Shown: positions 48,518 to 57,651 of the stretch, in pieces
How positions within the stretch are numbered: the stretch's first letter is position 1
How the letters are laid out: each line of letters opens with the position of its first letter
Origin: JAFDVL01 sp043736395
Lineage (GTDB): Bacteria; Acidobacteriota; Blastocatellia; RBC074
NCBI GenBank assembly: GCA_043736395.1
Contig: JAYTCQ010000174.1
Location: 13,015 to 77,014 of the forward strand
DNA: 64,000 bases
Direction of reading: 5' to 3'
Made by a program: the position numbers and the translations under genes
Notes under the pieces: model-generated
What the model saw: the letters and a program-made list of their open reading frames with translations, nothing else
The model's database searches: none
What the model was told of the DNA's origin: nothing

Positions 48518-48603
48518 AGATTCTTCCTCACGGAAATGTGCTTTTAGTCAACACAATTATTTTGCAGTTATCAAGACTTCTCAGCACTCACGCATGTCTT
48601 AGC

Positions 48604-48620
48604 GCAATGAAATTCATTGC
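48604..48620. promoter_or_regulatory. perfect 8+1+8 palindrome upstream of response regulator
   Basis: GCAATGAA-A-TTCATTGC. A TATAAT -10 element lies on the minus strand at 48635-48630, so the palindrome would fall just downstream of the transcription start, 87 bp before the ATG. Typical size and place for a dimeric repressor operator. Confidence 0.4.
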
Positions 48621-49327
48621 ATCTTTTAAATTATAGTTAAGGGTTGTTTTAATACTTTGATCGGAACCTATCACTTGAAAGTAGAACTCAAGGGGCGGCG
48701 GGCAACTGAAAAGTACCATTAACCTGATGAAGAGACAATAAAAAAATAGAATAATAGTTTTTTCATAAATGCTTGCTCTACTTTTATTAAAGAAATTCTT
48801 CAGCTCTCAAGGCAATAAATTTGAAAAAATCCGCCAAATTTATTTAATTCTAATAAACTGTAAAAATTTTGGATAATTTTAAAGTTGACGCAGTGCTAAA
48901 ATGTGATCTATTATTATTTTGATAACTAATAGTCATCCTCACATATCCGGCAACACCCATGATGACTTTTATCAAGTAAGTGTCCAGGTCAGTTTTTGTC
49001 CTGTCCAGCATCCCCAATTCCTTTTCAGCGTGCCCAGTAACGAATAGCATCTGTTTTATATTACACTCGCGCCTAACAATTTGGTTTTCCGTTTCAATAT
49101 TGAATCTAAGTGACCAATCAAGATGTCGTTAGATCATCTGAATTGAGAATTTGCCTTTATTAGCAATTTCTATTTTCCATCACTGGGTTTAGCAGCTCTC
49201 CAAGTTGCTGAATAGTTGCCTTTACTTTAATAATTTCTGAGCGACGGTTAGGAGTCAAAGCTTTACAGTTTTGATTTAAGCTCCTAATTTTCGAGTGCTC
49301 CGCTCGAGGGTTACGAACCAAAACACA

Positions 49328-49352
49328 CACATCCTCAGGTAATTCCTGAGAG
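49328..49352 (+). promoter_or_regulatory. hairpin leader of secreted paralogue 1
   Basis: CTCAGG-TAATT-CCTGAG followed by AGAGGGG, the ribosome-binding site. Almost the same sequence precedes paralogue 2 at about 50662-50686, far outside the coding regions, so the element is conserved with the gene. Confidence 0.45.
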
Positions 49353-49358
49353 AGGGGA

Positions 49359-50453
49359 ATGAACATGCACACCTCACACAAATTCACACACATTCTTTTG
49401 ACACTATTCGTGCTCATCGTAAGCGTTACCGCATCGATGGCACAGGCTACCCCAAGTATTCCCAGCGATATGAAACAAGGCTCAATGCTGTTTTACAACG
49501 CTTACACTTCAACTGTTGGTGATGCTGCGCAAAATACGCGGATCAATATCACGAATACGAATCCTACTAAATCCGTTAACGTCCATTTTTTCTTTGTCCG
49601 AAGTAGTGATTGCACTATTGCAGATACTTATGTCTGCTTGACGGCTAGTCAGACTTTTTCCTTCCTGGCTTCGGAATATGATCCTGGCGAGTCCGGCTTC
49701 ATCTTTGCCGTTGCGACCGATGATGCTGGCTGCCCTATTAATTTTAATTATTTGATAGGTGACTTGTATGCAAAGAGCTTCTTTGGAACATCCACTTATT
49801 TTCAGGCCAATTTAGGTGCCGTCGCCTTTGCCGCACAAAATATTTGGGATGGAGCAAATTATGTCGCCTGGGCTCCTGGAACACGAGCATTGCTTTTCAA
49901 TAACGACATGCTTTGCGCTATTGCTTTTGGTCTCTACCACGACCTGACGAATCCAACCATTTGTCACGCCTTATACGATAAAGTTCCTTCCCAAATGGCA
50001 GTTGACAACATCCAGAGCGAAGCTGATGGAAATAATACTTTGCTGATCTTGCACTCAATGCAGGGTAAACCTGAACAGGCTGGTGCTATTGGCATTATTC
50101 TGGGACAAGTCTTCGATGATAATGAAAAGGGATACAGCTTCCAGACAACTTCGGTAGGCTGCTTCTGGGCCAGACTTATTAACAGATCATTTATTCGTAT
50201 TCCACTGGGAATTGACAAAGTCATCTCTAAAGGTCGCACCGGATGGATGTATTTCCAATCACCTAATGGCGGCACCACTGGCGTCCCTGACCTGGGCTTA
50301 CTTGGAGCCACAATTGTCAGTAACAACAGACCTGATGGCTTCAATGGTGGTCATAACCTTCACATGACACGATTTAAAGATAATCGTGGTTTCGCTATCC
50401 CGGTCTTCCCGAGCGGTGTAGCGTGTGCTGGTATCGCTCCTGTTGGAGACTAA
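49359..50453 (+). CDS. secreted protein of unknown function, paralogue 1
   Basis: A 364-residue exported protein. Signal peptide KFTHILLTLFVLIVSVTASMAQA. The mature part is a beta-rich domain starting KQGSMLFYNAYTSTVGDAAQ and NTRINITNTNP, with paired cysteines (DCTIADTYVCL) and a C-terminal KDNRGFAIPVFPSGVACAG. I do not recognise a named family. A tandem paralogue follows, with most of the mature sequence conserved. The start could also be the ATG at 49365. An intrinsic terminator separates the two copies. Confidence 0.8.
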   Translation: MNMHTSHKFTHILLTLFVLIVSVTASMAQATPSIPSDMKQGSMLFYNAYTSTVGDAAQNTRINITNTNPTKSVNVHFFFVRSSDCTIADTYVCLTASQTFSFLASEYDPGESGFIFAVATDDAGCPINFNYLIGDLYAKSFFGTSTYFQANLGAVAFAAQNIWDGANYVAWAPGTRALLFNNDMLCAIAFGLYHDLTNPTICHALYDKVPSQMAVDNIQSEADGNNTLLILHSMQGKPEQAGAIGIILGQVFDDNEKGYSFQTTSVGCFWARLINRSFIRIPLGIDKVISKGRTGWMYFQSPNGGTTGVPDLGLLGATIVSNNRPDGFNGGHNLHMTRFKDNRGFAIPVFPSGVACAGIAPVGD

Positions 50454-50489
50454 GTGATTCTTTTTTAAAATCTTTATTTACTTAAAGAT

Positions 50490-50526
50490 AACCGGAAGCA
50501 GAGATTCTCTGTTTCCGGTTTTTTAT
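50490..50526 (+). terminator. intrinsic terminator after paralogue 1
   Basis: AACCGGAA-GCAGAGA / TCTCTG-TTTCCGGTT stem followed by TTTTTATTTTT. Confidence 0.88.
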
Positions 50527-50661
50527 TTTTCTCCCATCTTTTCTGAAATCCCTCCTCAATTAGCAGTCTCTATAGTCCGTCACTGGAGTCTAAGAATGAA
50601 CCGACCCGAAAGCTCAGGTCTGGGTTGTCTCAAAGGCTTACCATTAAGACCAAATTACATC

Positions 50662-50686
50662 CTCAGGTAACTCCTGAGAGAGGGGA
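50662..50686 (+). promoter_or_regulatory. hairpin leader of secreted paralogue 2
   Basis: CTCAGG-TAACT-CCTGAG followed by AGAGGGG, matching the leader of paralogue 1 with one base change in the loop. Confidence 0.45.
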
Positions 50687-50695
50687 TTTTTCACC

Positions 50696-51793
50696 ATGAC
50701 CTCACACAAATTCACACACATTTTCTTAACGCTGTTGGCCCTAATTATTTGCGCGACAGCTTCGATGGCACAAGGACCTATAGAACCTGGAGTCGCCAGT
50801 GACCAGAAACAGGGATCACTTTTGTTCTATAATACCTATACCTCAACAATTGGTGACGCTTCGCAAAACACGCGAATCAACATCACGAATACTCATCACA
50901 CATCTTCGGTTAACGTTCATCTATTCTTTGTCCGAAGCATTGATTGCACCATTGCAGACACTTATGTCTGTCTGACAGCAAATCAAACCTTTTCCTTCCT
51001 GGCTTCTGAGTATGATCCCGGCGAAACGGGTTTCATCTTCGGAGTCGCCACAGATGACAATGGCTCACCAATCAACTTCAATTATTTGATTGGCGATTTA
51101 TATGTGAAGAGCTACTTCGGAACGCCTAACTATTTCCAAGCCAATTTAGGCGCAGAAGCTTTTGCCGCTCAAAACAAATGGACTGGTACGGCGTATGCAA
51201 AATGGAACGAATACACTGCGGCTCCGCTCTTCGGAAATGACATGCTGTGCGCTATCGCATTTGGCCTTTATCACGATACCAGCAGCCCCGCAGCGGAATT
51301 GACCCCACACGCTTTATACGACCGTGTGCCTGTCACTTTGGCCGTTGATAACATTCAAAGCGAAGCCGATGGTAATGCTACCTTGTTGATCCTGCACTCA
51401 ATGCAAGGTAGAACTGACCGAGCTGGTGTTATTGGCAGTATTGCTGGTCAGGTCTTTGATGATGTGGAAAGAGGATACAGCTTCCAATCTTCAAATCTCA
51501 GTTGCTATTCAGCAAGATTGATCAATCGGGCTTCTGTTCGTGTCCCAACGGGAATTGACAAAGTTATTTCAAAAGGAAAAACCGGATGGATGTACTTCAC
51601 TTCCCCAACCAACGGACAAGGATTATCTGAACTTGGATTGCTCGGCGCCAGCATTGTCAGCAATGGCAGAAATGATGCAGCAGCATTCAACGGTGGACAT
51701 AATCTTCATCAGATTCGTGTCAAAGACAATCGCGGTTTCGCTATCCCAGTCTTTCCGAGTGGCGTGGCTTGCGCTCCTTCGATGACTTGGTAA
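50696..51793 (+). CDS. secreted protein of unknown function, paralogue 2
   Basis: A 365-residue exported protein, tandem duplicate of the preceding gene. Signal peptide KFTHIFLTLLALIICATASMAQ. Mature part shows the same blocks: DQKQGSLLFYNTYTSTIGDA, NTRINITNT, DCTIADTYVCLTANQTFSFL, GDLYVKSYFGTPNYFQANLG, HALYDRVPVTLAVDNIQSEA, KDNRGFAIPVFPSGVACA. The DNA differs widely at third positions, so the duplication is not recent. Function unknown. Strong ribosome-binding site AGAGGGG and its own terminator. Confidence 0.82.
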   Translation: MTSHKFTHIFLTLLALIICATASMAQGPIEPGVASDQKQGSLLFYNTYTSTIGDASQNTRINITNTHHTSSVNVHLFFVRSIDCTIADTYVCLTANQTFSFLASEYDPGETGFIFGVATDDNGSPINFNYLIGDLYVKSYFGTPNYFQANLGAEAFAAQNKWTGTAYAKWNEYTAAPLFGNDMLCAIAFGLYHDTSSPAAELTPHALYDRVPVTLAVDNIQSEADGNATLLILHSMQGRTDRAGVIGSIAGQVFDDVERGYSFQSSNLSCYSARLINRASVRVPTGIDKVISKGKTGWMYFTSPTNGQGLSELGLLGASIVSNGRNDAAAFNGGHNLHQIRVKDNRGFAIPVFPSGVACAPSMTW

Positions 51794-51820
51794 GTTAAAA
51801 AGTCCTTTGGATAAAACTAA

Positions 51821-51860
51821 AGACCAGAAGTTGTTAAATCAACTTCTGGTCTTTTTCTTT
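51821..51860 (+). terminator. intrinsic terminator after paralogue 2
   Basis: Perfect 13-bp stem AGACCAGAAGTTG (51821-51833) / CAACTTCTGGTCT (51840-51852) with a 6-nt loop, followed by TTTTCTTTT. Confidence 0.92.
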
Positions 51861-51934
51861 TCTGAACTCGACTTTATCAGCCGATTCGGTAGAATGAGCA
51901 TCTATTTTCAAACTGATTTTTGGAGGGACTCACG

Positions 51935-54391
51935 ATGCAGGATTTTGAAATTCTTGGACAATTCTATCTCGGCAAAAAATACGATTTAAAAAAACAGGCT
52001 TCTTCAGACGACCTGATTCTTTATGATTCAAAAGACATGGTCACGCATGCCGTTTGCGTAGGCATGACAGGCAGTGGCAAAACAGGTCTTTGTCTCAGCC
52101 TGCTCGAAGAAGCGGCGATGGATTCCGTTCCGGTAATTGCGATTGATCCTAAAGGTGATCTGGCAAATTTGCTGTTAACTTTTCCTGATCTTGCACCTGG
52201 CGATTTTGAGCCGTGGATCAACGAAGATGATGCCCGTCGCAAAGGCGTCAGCCCTTCAGAATTTGCCACTCAACAATCGGAGCTTTGGAAAAATGGGCTG
52301 GCGAAATGGGGACAGGATGGCGAGCGAATTCGTAAGCTGAGAGAAACTGCTGAATTTGCGATTTATACGCCAGGCAGCAGTGCCGGGATTCAGCTTTCGA
52401 TTATGAAATCGTTCACTGTGCCACCTCCGGAAATCATGGAAGACGGCGAATTGCTACGTGAACGCATCAGCACTACAGTCACGAGCCTACTCGGTTTGCT
52501 CGGTATCGAAGCCGATCCCATTCGCAGCCGTGAACATATTCTGCTTTCAACGATCATTAATACCTGCTGGCAAAATGGTAAAGACCTTGATCTCGCAGCA
52601 CTGATTCAGCAAATTCAGCAACCGCCATTCAATAAAATTGGCGTGATGGATATTGAATCTTTTTATCCAGGCAAAGAACGTTTTGAGCTGGCGATGTCCA
52701 TTAACAATTTATTGGCTTCGCCTGGCTTCAGTTCGTGGATGGAAGGCGAACCTCTTGACATCAATAACCTCCTTTACACATCAACTGGTAAACCGAAAAT
52801 TTCGATTATCTCCATCGCTCATCTGAACGACGCCGAACGAATGTTTATGGTGTCTTTGCTACTCAATCAGGTCTTGGGTTGGATGCGACAACAATCAGGA
52901 ACTACCAGTTTACGTGCGATGCTGTACATGGATGAAATCTTCGGATACTTCCCGCCTGTTGCTAATCCACCTTCAAAACAACCATTGCTGACCTTGCTGA
53001 AACAGGCGCGCGCTTTTGGTTTGGGAATTATGCTCGCCACGCAAAACCCGGTAGATTTGGATTATAAAGGCTTGGGCAATACAGGAACCTGGTTCATTGG
53101 ACGGCTGCAAACGGAACGTGATAAGGCGCGTGTTTTGGAAGGTCTCGAAGGCGCATCGGCCAGCGCCGGAATGGAGTTTGATCGCGGTGCGATGGAAGAA
53201 ATCCTGGCCGGCTTGGGCAATCGAATTTTCCTGATGAATAACGTTCACAACGACGCGCCTGTGGTTTTCGAGACGCGCTGGGCGATGTCGTATTTACGTG
53301 GCCCACTCACCCGCAATCAAATCAAACAGCTCACCGATCCGATCAGAGATCAATTGCAAGGCGTGCCGATGGTTGCGGCTAAAGCGGCGCCAACTTCTGG
53401 AACGAAAAAAGCCGCGACTTCCAGTGCAAGTACAGGTGCGCGTCCATTGTTAGCTTCGGATGTCACACAATATTTTTTACCTGTCAGATCAAATGCGCCG
53501 GATGAAGGTTGTACGTTAGTTTATTCGCCGATGGTGATTGGCGCGACTGATATTCATTTCGTAGATTCAAAAACAGAAATAGATCATTCGCAAGTCGCTG
53601 TTTTTCTTGCTTCAATTACTGACAACACTATTCCGGTTGACTGGTCGGATGCGAATGAAATCAGTATTGATCCAAATGATTTAGAAACAGAACCAAACGA
53701 TGCCGGACAATTTGCCGAAGTCCCTTCAGTTGCGGGCAAAGGGAAAAGCTTTGAAAAATGGGGCAAAGACTTAACTGATTTTATTTATCGCAATCGCACC
53801 ATTGATTTGTTATACAGCGAATATCACGAAGTTTTTTCCACGCCTGACGAGTCTGAACGCGATTTCCGGGTACGATTAAATCAACTCGTACGCGAAACCC
53901 GGGACGGCGAAGTCGAAAATCTCAGACAAAAGTATGCAACGAAAATTGCGGCTTTAGAGGAGCGCATGCGCCGCGCTCAAATGGCTGTTGAGAAAGAAGC
54001 ACAAGAAGCGCAATCTGCAAAAATGCAGGGATTTCTTTCCATCGGAGCTTCTTTGCTCGGCGCATTCATGGGCAACAAAATGGTTAGCTCAACAAATATT
54101 CGCCGTGGAGCTAGTGCCATCAGCAGCATGTCCCGAGCTTCTAAACAATCAGGAGATGTTGGAAGAGCTGAAGAAACTGTCGAAGCAATTGGCGCCCAAA
54201 TTCAGGAATTAGAAGCGCAGTTCCAAGCCGAAACCGACGCCTTGAAATCGCAAAGCGACCCAACGACCGAGCGCCTCGAGACGATTTCCGCTAAACCCAA
54301 AAAGAAAGACATTGCCTTAAAAGTTGTCGCTTTAGCCTGGGATCCTCAGTGGCAAGACGAACGCGGCGACCTAACTCCTGCCTGGGAATAA
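51935..54391 (+). CDS. HerA/FtsK-like P-loop ATPase
   Basis: Cytoplasmic 818-residue ATPase. Walker A GMTGSGKTG near residue 45, IAIDPKGDLANL soon after (a pattern of HerA/DUF87-type ATPases), then Walker B LRAMLYMDEIFGYFPP and sensor-like IMLATQNPVDLDYKGLGNTG, ending the motor at about 490. The C-terminal third has a linker, a wing of unknown fold and a coiled coil (VRETRDGEVENLRQKYATKI) around a short hydrophobic Gly-rich segment (FLSIGASLLGAFMGNKM). HerA relatives pump DNA or act in end processing and defence; no NurA nuclease is next to it, so its job is open. Start at ATG 51935 (GGAGGG 7 nt upstream), not the TTG at 51920. Confidence 0.85.
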   Translation: MQDFEILGQFYLGKKYDLKKQASSDDLILYDSKDMVTHAVCVGMTGSGKTGLCLSLLEEAAMDSVPVIAIDPKGDLANLLLTFPDLAPGDFEPWINEDDARRKGVSPSEFATQQSELWKNGLAKWGQDGERIRKLRETAEFAIYTPGSSAGIQLSIMKSFTVPPPEIMEDGELLRERISTTVTSLLGLLGIEADPIRSREHILLSTIINTCWQNGKDLDLAALIQQIQQPPFNKIGVMDIESFYPGKERFELAMSINNLLASPGFSSWMEGEPLDINNLLYTSTGKPKISIISIAHLNDAERMFMVSLLLNQVLGWMRQQSGTTSLRAMLYMDEIFGYFPPVANPPSKQPLLTLLKQARAFGLGIMLATQNPVDLDYKGLGNTGTWFIGRLQTERDKARVLEGLEGASASAGMEFDRGAMEEILAGLGNRIFLMNNVHNDAPVVFETRWAMSYLRGPLTRNQIKQLTDPIRDQLQGVPMVAAKAAPTSGTKKAATSSASTGARPLLASDVTQYFLPVRSNAPDEGCTLVYSPMVIGATDIHFVDSKTEIDHSQVAVFLASITDNTIPVDWSDANEISIDPNDLETEPNDAGQFAEVPSVAGKGKSFEKWGKDLTDFIYRNRTIDLLYSEYHEVFSTPDESERDFRVRLNQLVRETRDGEVENLRQKYATKIAALEERMRRAQMAVEKEAQEAQSAKMQGFLSIGASLLGAFMGNKMVSSTNIRRGASAISSMSRASKQSGDVGRAEETVEAIGAQIQELEAQFQAETDALKSQSDPTTERLETISAKPKKKDIALKVVALAWDPQWQDERGDLTPAWE

Positions 54392-54400
54392 TTATTACTG

Positions 54401-54438
54401 AGCAAGCGCGGCGCTATGTTATAGTTACTGCGCTTGCT
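54401..54438. repeat. inverted repeat after the ATPase gene
   Basis: AGCAAGCGC (54401-54409) / GCGCTTGCT (54430-54438). No T-run follows, so it is only a weak terminator candidate. Confidence 0.4.
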
Positions 54439-54567
54439 TGGTCTGTTTGAGCAAGTTTACGATTACAATTTCCTACCGCGCTATTTTTTAATTCCATCAT
54501 GACAATGCCTCGTCTAACCTTCGTCACTTGTGAAATCCACAAGCGATATTTTCCGGAAAGGAATAAA

Positions 54568-55389
54568 ATGCGTTTTTTGATGATTCCATGTTTTATTTTG
54601 CTGACTGTGATTTCCTTTACAGGTTGCGTAACAAACACCACTGAAGGCGCAGTTCAGGTTCAAGTTGTGCGCGGACAAATTAATCGAATCATCAAACCTT
54701 CAGATGGTTGGGTTGGAACATTAACTACTGTTGGCGATCAATATTACGACATTGATTTACGTTCGTTTACTGAAAATGTTGACGTTGGAGCAAGTACCAA
54801 AGATAACGCCGCACTCAAAATTAGCATTGCCGTGACAGCTCATGTCATTTCTGAAGATGACAGCATCAAAGCCTATGTGCGTAAATTCGGGTTGGAGCAA
54901 AAAGAGCGTCACGACCGAAGAAATGCGATTTTAATGGGACACGTGAACACCGAAACAAAAAATGCAGTGGCAGGTTTTGATGCATACAGCTTATTAGCGA
55001 ATCAGGAAGCCATCCAAAAAAGTATCACGAATTCACTAAGCTCTATCTTCAAACAACAATTATTACTCGAATTGGAATCAGTACAAATTATTGGACGACC
55101 GGATTTTGTGGATGATCGCATTGAGCTGGCTGCCAGTTCTGTCGTCGCCAATCAAAAGGCTAAAGAAGCTGCCGAAGCTGATTTGGCTCGCGCGAAGGTC
55201 GAGGCAGAAAAGAAACAAGTTGAAGCACTAACTTTCAATAATCCAGCTTTATTACAAATCAAATTACTGGAAATGCGCCTGGACATCGAACGCGCCAGAG
55301 CCGAGGGCATTGCCAGACATCAAGGGCCGCTGACCATTGTCAATGGTGCGACCGATACTCAAATTCAATTGCGAGCCAGCGAAAAATGA
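54568..55389 (+). CDS. SPFH/prohibitin-like lipoprotein
   Basis: Lipoprotein signal peptide MRFLMIPCFILLTVISFTGC with Cys20, then an SPFH-like domain: VQVVRGQINRIIKPSDGWVG, YYDIDLRSFTENVDVGAST, LKISIAVTAHVISEDDS. A Glu/Ala/Lys-rich coiled coil follows (AKEAAEADLARAKVEAEKKQVEAL). SPFH proteins form cage-like assemblies on membranes; most use an N-terminal transmembrane segment, whereas this one appears lipid-anchored on the periplasmic side. Start at ATG 54568 because GGAAAGGA lies 5 nt upstream. Overlaps the next small gene by ATGA. Confidence 0.8.
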   Translation: MRFLMIPCFILLTVISFTGCVTNTTEGAVQVQVVRGQINRIIKPSDGWVGTLTTVGDQYYDIDLRSFTENVDVGASTKDNAALKISIAVTAHVISEDDSIKAYVRKFGLEQKERHDRRNAILMGHVNTETKNAVAGFDAYSLLANQEAIQKSITNSLSSIFKQQLLLELESVQIIGRPDFVDDRIELAASSVVANQKAKEAAEADLARAKVEAEKKQVEALTFNNPALLQIKLLEMRLDIERARAEGIARHQGPLTIVNGATDTQIQLRASEK

Positions 55390-55583
55390 TTAAGCTTTTT
55401 TTGTTAATTATTGTTGGGCTATTATTATTAGCATCGCCTGTTTTGATCGTCGTTGGATTGCGCTACTGGCGAAAGCGAAGCGCGGCGCAGGCACGTCAAG
55501 AGATAGAAGCAGAAATAGAATGGGTAGAACGTGTTCTACAAAAAAAAGCTGACGCAGTTCCATTTGAAGATAAAAATTCCTGA
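55386..55583 (+). CDS. small single-pass membrane protein
   Basis: 65 residues: one N-terminal transmembrane helix (LFLLIIVGLLLLASPVLIVV), a basic stop (RYWRKRS), then a Glu-rich amphipathic helix (ARQEIEAEIEWVERVL). Translationally coupled to the SPFH-like gene (ATGA at 55386-55389), so it probably works with it. No family recognised. Confidence 0.7.
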   Translation: MIKLFLLIIVGLLLLASPVLIVVGLRYWRKRSAAQARQEIEAEIEWVERVLQKKADAVPFEDKNS

Positions 55584-55605
55584 GATTGTTTACAAAAAAA
55601 TTATT

Positions 55606-56622
55606 ATGACACATCGAATAACTTTAATTCCTGGCGACGGTATTGGCACTGAAATTACGGCGGCAGTTGTCCGCATTATCGAAGCCGCTGGCGTAGACAT
55701 TCACTGGGACAGCTTTGTCGCAGGCGCAGAAGCGCTGTCCCGTTACGGCGATCCCTTGCCGCAACCGGTACTTGATTCCATCCGACAAAATCGGGTGGCG
55801 TTGAAAGGCCCACTAACAACTCCGGTCGGCACCGGCTTTGCCAGTGTCAATGTACGCTTGCGCAAGACGCTTGATCTTTATGCCAACCTTCGCCCGGTAC
55901 GGACTTTGCCAGGCATCAAAACTCCTTTCGGTGAATTAGATTTAGTGGTCGTCCGCGAAAATACTGAAGACTTATATTCAGGCATCGAACACGTTGTCGT
56001 CCCTGGAGTAGTCGAAAGCATCAAAATTATTACGGAGAAGGCTTCGACGCGGATTGCGAAATTTGCCTTTGATTACGCAAAAAAAGAAGGACGCAAAAAA
56101 GTCACCGCCGTCCACAAAGCGAACATCATGAAATTGTCAGACGGATTGTTTCTGGATTGCTTCCGCACCGTCGCTGCACAAAATCCTGAGCTCATCGCTG
56201 ATGACAAAATCGTAGACAATTGCTGTATGCAGCTCGTCATGCGGCCTCAGCAATTTGATATGCTGCTGCTCGAAAATTTGTACGGCGACATCGTTTCAGA
56301 TTTGGCAGCAGGCTTAGTCGGAGGCCTTGGCATCGTCCCCGGAGCCAATATCGGCGAGCTTGGCGCAGTCTTTGAGGCCGTCCACGGCTCCGCGCCCGAC
56401 ATCGCCGGAATGGGCATTGCGAACCCAACTGCGATGTTGCAATCAGGAATTTTAATGCTGCGTTATCTCAATGAGCGCGACGCCGCAGAGCTAATCGAGA
56501 AAGCTTTATTCTCTACACTCGCGCACAAAGAAATTCGCACGAAAGATTTGGGCGGCACGGCGAGTACGATGGAATTCACTGAGGCGGTGGTGGCTTCGAT
56601 GAAGGAAATTGCCGGGGCATAG
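55606..56622 (+). CDS. icd: NAD-dependent isocitrate dehydrogenase (IDH/IMDH family)
   Basis: Decarboxylating beta-hydroxyacid dehydrogenase, 338 aa. [17 protein letters not shown] at the start, substrate loop [46 protein letters not shown], catalytic Tyr/Lys region ([14 protein letters not shown]), metal-binding [36 protein letters not shown]. The YSGIEH signature and short length place it with the NAD-type isocitrate dehydrogenases related to mitochondrial IDH3, but homoisocitrate or isopropylmalate activity cannot be excluded by eye. The ATG at 55606 begins the conserved domain; the frame extends upstream into the small membrane-protein gene. Confidence 0.85.
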   Translation: MTHRITLIPGDGIGTEITAAVVRIIEAAGVDIHWDSFVAGAEALSRYGDPLPQPVLDSIRQNRVALKGPLTTPVGTGFASVNVRLRKTLDLYANLRPVRTLPGIKTPFGELDLVVVRENTEDLYSGIEHVVVPGVVESIKIITEKASTRIAKFAFDYAKKEGRKKVTAVHKANIMKLSDGLFLDCFRTVAAQNPELIADDKIVDNCCMQLVMRPQQFDMLLLENLYGDIVSDLAAGLVGGLGIVPGANIGELGAVFEAVHGSAPDIAGMGIANPTAMLQSGILMLRYLNERDAAELIEKALFSTLAHKEIRTKDLGGTASTMEFTEAVVASMKEIAGA

Positions 56623-56653
56623 AATTGTCTGGTATATGCCAAGCGCGGGAAAT

Positions 56654-57196
56654 ATGAGTATTGAATATTTGAATCAGGTGGTTGATTTTACGCGCCCTAA
56701 ACTTGACGATCACGACTTACGTGGCTTTGTCCTTGATTACTCAGATTCATTTACGCTACTCAATGTGTTGGATTATGACTTTTATTTGAACGGTTTCACC
56801 GTAATTCGTAATTGCGACATCACAAGTTATCGAACTTACGACAAGGACGATTATTTTCTCAATATGGCATTGCGGCTGAAATCAATCAAATCAGCTCGCA
56901 AGCCAAAAGTTGACCTTACCAACTGGGCATCATTGCTAAGTACGGCACAAAAATTATTCCCTTTGCTCACAATTCATCGCGAAACGATCTCAAATAAAAT
57001 TTGCTATATTGGAAGACTTACTGCAATAACCGATAAGACCTTCACTTTATACGATATTGATCCCGATGCTAATTGGGATCGTCTCTATCGGCGTAAACTC
57101 GCTGATCTAACAAAAGTTGATTTTGGTGGCGGGTACGAAGATGCTTTGTGGCGGGTAGCAAAGGAAGAGAATCTTATCCCTGAAAAAGTAATCTAA
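56654..57196 (+). CDS. protein of unknown function
   Basis: About 180 residues, soluble. Opens MSIEYLNQVVDFTRPKLDDH, with DYSDSFTLLNVLDYDFYLNGF and a mixed alpha/beta C-terminal part (KICYIGRLTAITDKTFTLYD, RRKLADLTKVDFGGGYEDAL). I do not recognise a family; the tail (short beta strands ending in TKVDFGGGYEDAL) looks like small domains of the YtxH/SMI type but that is a guess. Possible starts are TTG 56609, ATG 56636 and ATG 56654; 56654 was chosen for the GGGAAAT before it. Confidence 0.6.
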   Translation: MSIEYLNQVVDFTRPKLDDHDLRGFVLDYSDSFTLLNVLDYDFYLNGFTVIRNCDITSYRTYDKDDYFLNMALRLKSIKSARKPKVDLTNWASLLSTAQKLFPLLTIHRETISNKICYIGRLTAITDKTFTLYDIDPDANWDRLYRRKLADLTKVDFGGGYEDALWRVAKEENLIPEKVI

Positions 57197-57651
57197 CTTG
57201 TTGCTTGATGATTTAGCCTTATCACAAAAAACTTGGAAGCATTGCGAGATTTAGAGTTTCGGGCAATATCATAAATCAATAATTCAAGCGGAACTTCTTA
57301 CATACCAAACAATGAAATTCTTACCATAAATCACTAATTTCAGCCTTCTGTGAAATATAAGCCGCATAGTTTCAAGTTACACTCAGCATTACCATTTTCC
57401 CACCCTTAACATATAACGGCATAGGGTTTGCGTTACAAACAATATCCTCTCTATTGCTCTCAGAAAAATAAATCCAACTTAAAATCGGAGCGGCGAAGTT
57501 ACGTTTAGCTCTAAAATTAATTGAGTATTTTTCTTGTGTTGCATCTAGAGGATTCCTCGCCTGCGAATAATTCGTAGCTCTAATTTTAAGACTGTGTGGC
57601 AGATAGTTCAGCCCTCAGTTCAATTAGTAAAATTAACCAGGAGAAGAGATT
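57197..57651. other. AT-rich intergenic region
   Basis: 455 bp with no convincing reading frame, terminator or RNA structure. A short palindrome (GAGGAtTCCTC near 57549) is the only notable element. The promoter of the small secreted protein must lie here but I cannot place it. Confidence 0.5.

Larger units (their letters stand above)
48518..49358. other. AT-rich intergenic region
   Basis: About 840 bp between divergent genes. Short reading frames in it (such as 66 codons on the minus strand at 48850-49050) lack ribosome-binding sites and look random. It holds a probable promoter and palindrome for the response regulator near 48604-48635 and, at its right end, the hairpin leader of the first secreted paralogue. 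Confidence 0.6.

Noticed and set aside
48850..49050. 66-codon minus-strand frame in the intergenic region
   Set aside because: No ribosome-binding site, no recognisable feature, AT-rich random composition.
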